Source: Siphonodentalium dalli (Eukaryota > Mollusca > Scaphopoda > Gadilida > Siphonodentaliidae). Taken from it: a stretch of 64,000 nt of DNA. A program made the position numbers and the translations under genes. The notes under the pieces are model-generated. The model saw nothing but the letters and a program-made list of their open reading frames with translations, did no database searches and had not been told where the DNA came from. Positions 46,449 to 56,768 of this stretch are shown one piece after another. The stretch is from the NCBI GenBank assembly GCA_032622095.1, contig CP136068.1, positions 57,992,025 through 58,056,024 on the forward strand. The letters run 5' to 3'. Positions within the stretch are counted from its first letter, which is position 1; each line of letters begins with the position of its first letter.

Positions 46449-49400
46449 ACACAGCGTGTGCATTCATCGTGGAATGCACAGGGTCTTGTTATTAAAGTAA
46501 AAGATCTTGAATTCACTGCCCTTTTAAATCGTTATGACTTTATTACACTAACTGAAACGTGGCACAACGATGCTGCATTGATACAATTGCCTAACTATAT
46601 ATGTATAGAACTATGTCGCGATACAAACAAGAATGCAAGAGGCGGCGTAGCCTTCTATTGTCGCTTGAAATATGAAAAGTTCATAAAATGTACTGAATAC
46701 ATTAACGATGTGGCTTTATCAATAGAATTCGATGGTAAGATGTTCAATATTGACGAGAATATTTTATTTATATCCGTTAACATTCCACCAGAAAATTCTA
46801 GTTATTGGAGAACAAATGATATAAAGAAAGAACTTGTTTTCACTAAAATTGAAGAGTATATCGCTAGTTTGTAGCCCAATCAGTTAGTTAGTATGGGAGG
46901 TGATTTCAACGCACGCACAGGTGAACGACCGGACTATGTTGCGCAGGACGATGATTCTCATGTCACACTTTCTGAAAACTATAGTTTAGATACAGTTAGA
47001 GATAGATTAAGCTTAGATAAACACTGTAGCGGTTTTGGAAAGCAGCTCCTATCGATGTGCCAATCGACCGGAATGCGAATATTGAATGGAAGGAAATTTG
47101 GTGATTTGCTTGAAAATTTCACGAGTTACCATTACAATGGAACTATAGCGTCGTTGATTACATACTTATTAAAGTGCGCTATTTGTCTGATATAAGCTAT
47201 TTTTGTGTCAAATCACCAACAGAATATTCAGATCATTGCCAGCTGGCAATGCACATAAAATTCAGTAAAAATAATCCAACTAAAAAGCGACTAAAATATA
47301 AGTATAACGTGTGTTCAACACAGACGAAATGGTACAAAGAAAGTAGCGAGCAAAGCAAGCTGTTTTTCAACCGCACGTGCGAAGTAAACTTATGAAGTTC
47401 CAAATGTCTTCGTACGGGCTAGATCCCACATACGGAAATGGCGATTCGAGATTTAAATGAAATACTCCAGTTAATAAATAATGCATCAAGAAAAGTATTT
47501 TCCCTTAATAAACATAGGTGCAGACGGAAACGACTATGGTTTGATGATGAATGCAAAAAGCTTAAAAAAGAAATGGAAAATGTCATTGAGGAAATGAAAA
47601 GAAAACCACATGATAGATCTCTGACATTGAAATTTTTCACAGCAAAAAGGGCATATAAACGGGAGACAAAAAAGAAAATCTCGCATTTTCCACCAAAATA
47701 TTGTTGACGAGCTATCAAATCTTGAAACTAGTGACCCTTCGAAATATTGGAGAATCGTAAAAAATATGCGACCGAAGAAGGAAAACTCTAATAATTTAGA
47801 CCCGGATGAAACAATCGATTTTTTCGATAAACTGCTATGTCCAAAAATCGAATCAATTTTAAAGCAATTAAAATCCACGAAACAAAGTACCATTGTGACA
47901 AATTTCAACAATGATGATATAACTAAAGGCGAAATATTAGATAACCTGTATCAACTTAAAAATAACAAAGCTAGTGGACCAGATAACATTTCAAATGAAT
48001 TATTAAAATCAGTAATTCCATTATGTTGGACGAGGTCACAAAATTGTTCTACACAGTTTTACACTCAGGTCATTACCCTGTATGCTGCGAGTCAACAATC
48101 AAAAACCCTATATAAGAAGGGCAATAGACATGACCCTAACAATTATAGACCTATTTAAGTAGTAATTTTGGTAAGTTATTCAACAAAGTTATAAACACAC
48201 GAATAAACTCTTATCTTGAAGCAAATGACTTAATTAGTGACAAACAATTCAGATTTAGGAAAAATCGGAGTACAATTGATAGCGCTTTTATATTGCGAAC
48301 TAGGTATAAAGAAAACAAAAAACCTATATATGCAGCTTTTGTTGATTTTCAGAAAGCATTTGATTCAGTTGATAGATCGTTGTTATTCGAAAAATTGCAA
48401 CGTGTAGGAATTAATGGTCATATATATGACACGTTATCTTCTCTTTACAAATCAAGCTACTATTCTGTTAAAACAACGGCGGGAATTGGTCCCCCTATAT
48501 TGTCTACAATAGGTGTCCGTCAAGGCTATTCTCTATCCCATACGTTGTTCAAGATTTTCATTGATGATATAGCTAATATTTTTGACGAAACATGTGACCC
48601 CGTACACGTTCATGATCATAACCTCAATCATTTGCTTTTCGCAGACGATCTGGTGATGTTATCTGAATCACCGACAGGTTTACAATCGGGAATTAAGAAG
48701 TTAGAGCAATACGCGCTTGACAATGGACAATCTGTTAATGTAAGCAAAACAAAATGTATGATCTTTCGTTCAAGGAAAACAAAACATGGTCATGTATTAA
48801 ATATTGATGATATGCCAATAGAAGTAGTGGATGAATATAAATATTTAGGACTAACTTTCACATCTAATGAAAAAAATACAGGATAATCTGAGCGCAAAAG
48901 CATCAAAAGCCATGTTCTTTTTAACAAATTTAACAAAAACAACACCGGTGCTACCTATCGACATTAAATGCAAATTATTTGATAAACTAATTAAGCCTAT
49001 TTTATTATATGGATGTGAGATATGGTCCACTGACCTTAATTTGCCGTTCAAAGATACCATACCATGTGCACAAACACATCTAAAGTTTTGTAAACGGGCT
49101 CTATTTTTGAATAGAAAGATCTCAAATCACGATTCTAGAGCAGAGTTAGGCCGTTTCCCTATCGCGAATGATGCCAGGTACATGCTAAAACTATCAAAAG
49201 TGGATGACCATAATATCTTATCCGCATGCTACAAAGAATCTCTGAATTGTAAATTACCTTTAACATGGCTCACCCAATTGTCGCATTATAACATTGGAAT
49301 CAATAACGCAGGTCAACTATCAGAACAGCGTGAACAGATGCTGACTAAGACATTGAAATCAGAACACGTGGAAGTATTTCGCAATGATATATTCAATGAC

Positions 49401-49833
49401 GATAGACCGACAGGGAAAAATAAACTACGAACCTATAGGATATTTAAAGATGAATACAAAATTGAGCCATATGTCATTCACACACGATCACAAATTGCTT
49501 GCGAACTGTTTTCTAGTTTGCGCGTGAGCAACCACATATTGGCAATAGAAAAAGGGAGGCATAGACAACCAGTAATACCATTAGAAAATCGGCTGTGTTC
49601 CGCATGTGTGACAAACAATGTGTCGAATCTGAAATGCATTTTATCATTGAATGATTTAAGATGATTTAAGATCTAATTTATTCATTGAAATTGAGAAACA
49701 CGATAGTGAATTCAATAATTTGAATGTCGCAGATAAATTTGCACTGATTGTGAGAAATGATAATATTAAATTAATTAACAAGGTTTGCAACATAGTCCGG
49801 CTATTCTTCCTTCGGCGGAATAATAAAACTTGA
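46449..49833 (+). pseudogene. LINE C ORF2: APE endonuclease, reverse transcriptase, C-terminal module, broken
   Basis: The endonuclease starts near 46458 (SSWNAQGL with the metal-binding Asn), then TETW (Glu), GGVAFY, an in-frame TAG at 46872-46874, and the GDFNARTG box (Asp, Asn). A frameshift at about 47140 leads to SVVDYILIKVRY and EYSDHC (Asp, His). All expected catalytic residues are visible. After a variable linker, the reverse transcriptase follows in 47766-48158 (KASGPDNISNELLK, NNYRPI) and, after another shift, 48180-48886, with the catalytic AFVDFQKAFDSVD and FADDL boxes intact. An A-run near 48870 shifts the frame into the thumb and C-terminal part (48867-49664). After a last small break near 49655 the frame ends in TGA at 49831. 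A CSAC...C module lies near 49600. Confidence 0.8.
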
Positions 49834-49973
49834 AGAAATTGTTGAGGGAATGTTGATAAGAACTGTGTTTGTTATAATATTTTTGTTATGTATTGCTTAT
49901 TTATGTATATGATATTCATCAGTATCTTGCAACTGCCCATTGAGGTGTTTTGCAATAAATTATTGTATCTTGT

Positions 49974-50180
49974 ATCCGGAAACCGCAAATCAGGTTAAAT
50001 CTAAGTCGAAAAAGGGGCATAACTCTGTCAAAATCATGTGGACAAAACCCATATTCGAACTTGATCTGTATTTTGGTGTGGTAAGATAACATACCAAATT
50101 TGGTTCAGTTCACTGGATTCAATCTAAAGTTATCATCCGGAAACCAAAAGCGGACGGACGGACGACGGACGGACGGACAA
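49974..50180. repeat. Satellite-like tandem array, right part
   Basis: One more unit and a partial one of the 160-bp repeat, ending in GGACGGACGGACGACGGACG. It is the continuation of the array split by LINE C. Confidence 0.9.
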
Positions 50181-50879
50181 CCCATTTACATAATATATAA
50201 TGTAATATAAAAATGACGTGAAGTTTCATTTTAATCAGTTCAAAGTGTGACTATGGCATTTTAAATTCCAACCTGGTCAGGTAATGGCAGCGGTTGGGCA
50301 AAGTAAACATGCCCGCGCCCATTGGTGTATCAGTCGTATTAATCTATCAAATATGACAAATATATGCACATGTTTTAAAGACGGTGACCTGCTAATGGTA
50401 TGCCGGTTGGAGGACAACGCTGGTGAGTTGCTGTATCGGTTATCACACATTTTATTTTGTAAAGTAACTGTCATTAGAAAGTACATGTTATAACAGTGAC
50501 ATTTATCGATCAAATTCCAATTAGTCCAGTAATTTTAATAGTTTAATCAAAACGTGTCGTTAAACATTGGAAAAGTTCAAAATTCATATTCAGACTAAAA
50601 TCTTTGAACTTTCTACACGATGAGCGATGTTTATTGACAAATCACTGTAACAGTTTTGTTTTCATAAAAAAGTATTTATTATAAATAACTTTCAGTAATG
50701 TATATAAGAACATAATTGACCTATTTCTCCATATGTTCTTCTTAGTGGTTTAGTTTTTACAGATTTGCAGTTTTGCAGTTTTAACTTTCAAGTTAAGTCC
50801 CATAAAAGTTTTTAGGGGTAACCTCCAGATGGGAGTCATCAATTCCCCCCCCCCCCGAAATTCGTTAAAAAAACTTGGC
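50181..50879. other. Unclassified DNA
   Basis: The open frame at 50284-50493 has no recognisable motif. A run of C (50846-50858) is present. Nothing else. Confidence 0.45.
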
Positions 50880-50899
50880 CGCCAGCAGCCATCTTCGAA

Positions 50900-51112
50900 T
50901 TCAAATTTGAATCCATCTGCACACCCTGCAGTGCGGATTTATTGGAGAAATGTTTTGAAAAATTGCAGGCATGTGTAGGATCCCCTCTAATGGGAGATCG
51001 AATTTGAAAGACTTTCGATGAAAAACATCTTTGATTACACGTGTGAATTCATCGGCACACCCTGCAGCCCACATTTATTGGACAAATGTTTGAAATAAAA
51101 ATTAATTTCATT
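50900..51112. repeat. Two-copy direct repeat, about 130 bp apart
   Basis: GCACACCCTGCAGTGCGGATTTATTGG-like text at about 50920 (quoted in part: CACACCCTGCAG, then TTTATTGG.GAAATGTTT) recurs at about 51056. It is followed by CTCAAGTTGAGCTA.AGCG, similar in kind to the end of the 35.5 kb array. Confidence 0.6.
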
Positions 51113-51213
51113 TACACAAATATACAAATTATTAACGACTCCTCAAGTTGAGCTACAGCGTCATTGATACTTGAGTTTATATTCCACGGTAAAAACGTTT
51201 ATATATATATATA

Positions 51214-52606
51214 CTAGCAGGTGGACCCGACTTCGTCCGGGCTGTTTCCCCTCTGCTTTTCGGCGAATTGCGCGATTTGACCTTGAATTGTCAATTTTGA
51301 AGGTCAAGGTCATGTGGGTCACGATTTGACCCGTCCAAAACACTGCCCGGACAAAAGTACCCGACAAAAGTACCCGTCGAAATCCATCCGGTTTTATCCG
51401 GTTTGACCTTGAATTGATCATTTTGAAGGTCAAGGTCAGGTCGGGTCACGAATTGACATGTCCAAAACACTCAGTGAACAAAGGTAACCCTATGTATCAA
51501 ATTTCGTGGCAATCCCATCAAAATTCGCGATTTGACCATGAATTGATTTCAAGGTCAAGGTCACGTTGCACAGGCAAATGGATAGGCTTATGAGACTCCC
51601 CATACGAAAGTATCCCTAGATACTAATTTTCATCTAAATCCCGTGATATTCGGGCGTTTGACCTTGAAATGACCCGATTTCAAGGTCACGTTGCACGGGT
51701 AAATTAATAGGCCTATGCCACTCCCCGACCGAAAGTATCCCCACATACCAAGTTTCATCGAAATCCCGTGATATTCGGGCATTTGACCTTGAAATGACCC
51801 GATTTCAAGGTAAAGGTCACGTCGAACGGGCAAATTAATAGGCCTATGACACTCCCCCGGCCGAAAGTACCCCCACATACCAAGTTTCATCGAAATCCCG
51901 TGATGGTGGAAATCGGCACAGCGGATACCGGGAAATCGGCCCAGCGGATACCGAGATACCCTATGCATCAAATTTCGTCCGTAAAAATCCGCCAGTTTAA
52001 CCCGATTTGATTTGCACTCAAGTATATAAACGCGCCTCATATACACACGCTCATTAATTATCAAGTTTCAACGTAAAGATAAATTACCATCGGTGCCCGA
52101 GATATCGCCAAGACGTCTGAAACAGTCAAATGCATCGGCCGGTTAAGCGTTAACGTGATCTAACGTTATGACCTCTAACGACGTCATAGAAGTTACGCAT
52201 TGTTTTTATCCTGATGGAAGATAGTACCACTTCTTCTTGATAATTGAGGCAGATAACTAAAACGGATACATACGCATTATATATCGTTGGAAAGAGGAAA
52301 CACGAAAGATTCTCACAGTGTCATTATTATGACTGGCATTTTATTATTCGCGCTGTTTCGAATCGATTTGTAAGCACCGAACTCAAATGAAAGTCCCGTA
52401 ACACAGCGTAAAAACAGATTTGACCTCGGCACGTGAAAAGTTGACCTCGGATCTGAAAATCAATATGCCTATGTCACCCCCGGCCGAAAATACCCCCACA
52501 TACCAAGTTTCATCGAAATCGGGTCGGCCGTTTTCGAGTTCATCGATTACACACACACACAAACACACACACACACACAAACAGATCTTCCAAAATCTAT
52601 AATATA
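51214..52606 (-). mobile_element. Helitron-like element, 1.39 kb, first of second array
   Basis: CTAG at 51214 with the CCGGACGAAGTCGG hairpin upstream on the minus strand. The right end is an altered 5' tip (TATATTATAGATTTTGGAAG) that directly abuts CTAG of the next element at 52607. The 51260-51860 part is made of repeats around TCAAGGTCA and its complement TGACCTTGA. 51905-52606 is nearly identical to 32775-33491. Confidence 0.6.
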
Positions 52607-54244
52607 CTAGCAGGTTAGCCCGCCACTGGCGGCATTCGTCCCATGGCTTTGTTCGAAAAAGCAATTGCAACAGGTTCCGAGACACTTGTGCTACATTTGC
52701 AGCAAATTTCGGCAATAGTCAGAAACATGACAATTTTAATTTAATTTTTTGTTTTTCAATGAGTTAATTATTTAGTTTTTCAATGAGTTAATTGTGCCTT
52801 TTTAATTTAATTTTTTGTTTTTAAATTTTACCCGATTTTTTTTGGTTTTTCAAGGAGTTAATTGTGCCTTTTTAATTTTGTTTTTCAATTTTACCCGATT
52901 TTTTTTTTTTCAATGAACCCGTCCATGACACTTCCCGTATTTAGCAAATTTGAGCTCAATTGGTTCGAGTCTATAAAGGACACACACATATATATGACAC
53001 TTCCCGTAGGTAGCAAGTTTGAGCTCAATCGGCATTCCCTGGAATATCCCAGTCACCAACGCGGCGTAATTTTGGTACATATATAGAGACCCGGTTGTCA
53101 TGTGTAGTAAAGATGTCTTATAAGCCGACATTGCCGTGGGGATGCCCGTTTCTAATGACATTTGACCTGTTATCTTCTTTTTTGCTGCATCCTATACATA
53201 AAAATGCAAAAACCAGAAAAGTTTATTTTTTCAAGACTGCTGTGGATGTTTCGACCGCACAATGATGAAATTATATATCGACAGAATATACATGTCTCAA
53301 AACTAACTGGGCTGAAATGCCTTTAACAATATTTTTTTTCAATCCCATCATTTTATAGACAAAAGACAACCTAAATCGGTTGAACAAGGAGAGGTGTTAA
53401 CAATTAAAGCCACAGATAACTAGTTGTGACTGACATGCAAAAAGTAGGCAGACCGGATTTGGTCTGCATAATGTCACAGTCTGCCTAATGATGGTCAATG
53501 GTCCTCTTATAATTAGGCAGAACTGAGAATTTGTATATTTCATATTACTTGAGGAATCACAAATTCCCATTGATCACACCTTGGTGGTCACATTTAGAAC
53601 AAAACTAGAGTAAGAGTGTTTAAAATTGAGCGGTTTTAAAGTTTTTTGTATATGTCTGCCTAATGATGGTAATAGGGTCATGTCTGCCTAATGCTGAAAA
53701 ACAGCCTTACTGTAAAAACAAAGCGCGCCATCCGTGCTCGCAGGGAATAAATTTCGAGCGATAACGTTTGCGTAAATACGAAATTGTGAGTGTTGGTTTG
53801 TAACCGGGATTTCTGAGAAGCATTATGCCTATAAATACCCCCCCCCCCACCTAAGCCCTGACCTAAGTGTCATACATACTATAACAATGATGTTGTAAGA
53901 GCTCCAATAAATCTCCCCGCATGGGCAAGCACTCAATGCGTATAACTCTGTAGATGCTAATAACGTTGAATGGGAAACAGACGCTCTTTAAATATAGAGA
54001 TGCGTCAAAAACAAACGCTCATTAAATAATCACTTGATTAACCCACGCCGTGCCTTTGCGGTGATTTGAGATTGGAGAACGGGTGCTCTGAGCTTCTCTA
54101 AACCGCGACCACGGTCGTGTCGGTGGGATTTGACACTTACATGGGAAGTTTGAGCTCAATATGTACACGCGTTTTGGATTCTATGAAGTACACACATATA
54201 TACACACATATATATATACGAAGTCTCAAAATATATAGTATAGA
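52607..54244 (-). mobile_element. Helitron-like element, 1.64 kb, with about 1 kb of extra internal DNA
   Basis: 3' hairpin CCGCC AGT GGCGG and CTAG at 52607; 5' end TCTATACTATATATTTTGAG at 54244, abutting the next CTAG. Compared with the 598-bp element at 29001-29598 it has the same two ends. 53153-54163 is additional, and includes several TCTGCCTAATG words (53467-53700) and the CGCGCCATCCGTGCTCGC module. 53930-54244 is nearly identical to 32270-32548. Confidence 0.55.
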
Positions 54245-54348
54245 CTAGCCGATGAGCCCGACGTTGTCCGGGCTATTCAAAAAACAAATTTCAAGTCGAT
54301 AGCTCTACCCGTTTCCGAGATCTGGTCTGCGCATGCGCGAAGCTGGCG

Positions 54349-54350
<2 letters not shown>
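54245..54350 (-). mobile_element. Helitron-like 3' end, truncated
   Basis: CTAG, the AGCCCG/CGGGCT hairpin and about 75 bp of body identical to 31285-31390, cut off by the (AT)n tract at 54351. Confidence 0.6.
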
Positions 54351-54397
<47 letters not shown>

Positions 54398-54527
54398 AGT
54401 GTTGATATCTTTAGCCGTATGGGTCTGGTCTAATAGGAAGTTCTTATCAATATATGATAACACCAATTAAAGACATTAAAGATTTGATGGGTCTTTAATT
54501 GGTGTTATCATATATTGATAAGAACTT

Positions 54528-54571
<44 letters not shown>
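54351..54571. repeat. (AT)n - perfect hairpin - (AT)n structure
   Basis: AT tracts at 54351-54394 and 54531-54571 surround a perfect 40-bp stem (54435-54474 with 54491-54530, starting AGGAAGTTCTTATCAATATA) around a 16-nt loop. It may be a small MITE inserted in a microsatellite. Confidence 0.9.
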
Positions 54572-54572
<1 letters not shown>

Positions 54573-54619
54573 CAAACTTTTCAGGTCATTTCAATTTGTT
54601 TTATGTGTATCCATACCAT

Positions 54620-55300
54620 GTATGGTACTCATAATGCCGGCGTCCGGATAAACCATCCGTCGTCCGTCCGTCTGTCCATATGTTCGTCCGCCCTTCCGCC
54701 CATCCGTATGTCCGTAGACACTTGCTATCCGACTCGATTACTCAAGTAATTTTTATCGGATCATGTTCAAATTGTATGTGCATGTTTATGACGACACACC
54801 CCTCAACTGTATGTGTTTTGGTATCAATCAGTTGATCGGTTTATAAATGATTAACACTTTCCATCCATACATGGTCATGTTCTATCCGACGCCATAAAAC
54901 CATATTTTATATGTAGGTTTATGATGACACACCCTCAAATGAATATTTTTGGTATTGATTGGTTGAGCGGTTTAGAAACTAATTAACCCTGCACACAAAT
55001 GCTATCTGATGCATCTAAGTCAAACAGTTTTCTTCTGATCTGCCTGATATGTCTTACCTAGGTTTTTGTTAGCACGTTCTTCGTTTGTATGGATTTGGGT
55101 ATTGTTTAATTAACACTTTCCATTCTTGTTTTAATAGAATTCATCCAAGCTGCGATGACTTAAATATCTTTCATCTGATTGGCACCAAATTTGATACATA
55201 TGCTCCTCGCCCCAAAATACAGATCAAGTTCGACATTGCGTTTGATCCGATATATTTTAACAGAGTTATTGCCCTTTATAGTTGAAGTAACTTTCAGATG
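54620..55300. repeat. Dispersed repeat with internal units of about 150 bp
   Basis: Begins with a degenerate CCGTCCGTCCGTC tract. Words such as GGTTTATGA.GACACACCC, TTGGTAT.GATTGGTTGA and CTTCTGATCTGCCTGATATG recur. Related text is found at 57730-57840 and 58270-58385. Class unknown. Confidence 0.55.
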
Positions 55301-55958
55301 GTTAGTCGGTGGTATTCATATTAATAAAATTTAATATTAATACTGGTCAGCCTCAATAATTAAATATATCATTACCAGGGATAACACTTAAAGAAGGACA
55401 AAAAAATCCCTCTTATTTCCATAGTGGTCCCTAATACTTATGATAGGTTTAATTGCGAAGACTGTCTAGTCTTAAATGTTTCCACATAGTCATCAAAGCA
55501 TGGCTATTATTTCGCCCTGTATAATTGATGATAACAAATTAATCAGTCGCAATTCAAATTCGGCTATTGTCTTATACTCGCTGATCATAAAACAATGCCA
55601 TCATAAATACGTGGTATATAGTGTCGCAATTAATATGCATTGTCACAATGACCACATGCGTTCATAATCCAAACAGGTATATCAGTCAGACAGAAGGGTG
55701 AGTTGCGATCAACTTGCTGTTGTTACCTACACTTTAATTTCCGGACAATATATCTGGTGTATAGATGAAAATGTTGAAAATTGGAAATAATAATGGACTT
55801 AATAAGAGGGAACCACCCCAAAATGACACAGTATAGTGGGTAGGGGTAAATTAGAACTATATTGTTGGTGACGAAAGGATAGTAAATTTTGCACAGCTAA
55901 GACTGAACTGCAGCCACCTGAGTTGTGACCTGACAGATAATCATATACAAATATATTT
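55301..55958. other. Unclassified DNA
   Basis: Nothing recognised. Confidence 0.45.
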
Positions 55959-56130
55959 AACAGATAACTTATTAATAACAAGTCCCTAGTGCAAAGAGCA
56001 CCGACGTATATGTATTTAACAGATAATTTATTAATAACAAGTCCCTAGTGAAAAGAGCACCGACTTATATGTATTTAACAAATAACTTATTAATAACAAG
56101 TCCCTAGCGAAAAGAGCACCGACTTATATA
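55959..56130. repeat. 59-bp tandem repeat, about 2.9 copies
   Basis: Units start AACAGATAACTTATTAATAA at about 55959, 56018 and 56077, with one to three differences between copies. It runs directly into the MITE fragment at 56129. Confidence 0.95.
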
Positions 56131-56205
56131 AGGATTAACTGTCATGTGGACTGTTTTTATGGAGATGTAACCGCGATGTGAGTGGTCATAACTTGTGTAA
56201 AACCC
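56129..56205. mobile_element. MITE fragment, copy of 34450-34550
   Basis: Same left terminal repeat (TAAGGATTAACTGTCATGTG) and interior as the 34.5 kb copy; the right terminal repeat is missing. Confidence 0.75.
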
Positions 56206-56539
56206 AATAGATTGTTGGAAAATCAATCTACGAAAACAATTTGAACCTATTGTTTCGTGTGAAATTTCCAACTATTATTGTGTCGGGCATGATATTTCGA
56301 ACAGTTGAACATTTTGACCAAGGTTGATGGACATAGCTTAATTGGCACTCTGTAGTATTTGCGTGTACCGGTCTCTGCCCCTGATATATGTAGGCTGAAA
56401 TTATATTCGCCGGACGTTCGATGGGATGTGCACATGCTTTACATGACACCCATTCGCTGTATGTATGGGTCCAGTGATTCCGTTAGGCTACTTTTAGTTA
56501 GTTATGTTGTTGAACCCCATGCATGAATTCCGGAATCTT

Positions 56540-56768
56540 AAGCTGCTTTCACATACCTGCAGCTGACGCATGCGGCCAATGCACGGGGCTGTCGGGACGT
56601 TTCAAACCATACGTATATATCACTGGGGTTGCGGCTGACACAATTAAACGCATCCTATTTCAAAACGTTGCGCTTAACTACGTCAGCCGCAACTCCAGTT
56701 ATGTATGAAACGTTGCGCTTATATAACCCGATAGCCGCATGCATCAGCAGCATGTCAGTGAAAGCAGT
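56540..56768. mobile_element. MITE with imperfect inverted repeats over most of its length
   Basis: AAGCTGCTTTCACATACCTG...GACGCATGCGGC at the left pairs with GCCGCATGCATCAGC...GTGAAAGCAGTTT at the right. Inner segments (CGTTTCA..CATA and AGTTGCGGCTGAC) also pair. Length is about 229 bp. Superfamily is not determined. Confidence 0.75.

Larger units (their letters stand above)
43971..49973 (+). mobile_element. Near full-length LINE (family C) inserted in the tandem array
   Basis: Its two ORFs are flanked on both sides by the 160-bp array, which fixes the borders at about 43971 and 49973. The 3' end is TGCAATAAATTATTGTATCTTG. The array stretch of about 48 bp left of the element (from TATCTGGAAACC to GGGGCATAA) is matched immediately right of it with about four differences; this may be an old long target duplication or simply neighbouring units. 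Both ORFs are broken. The esterase-bearing ORF1 and the FADD box fit the CR1/L2/I-like part of the LINE tree, which I cannot resolve further. Confidence 0.85.
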
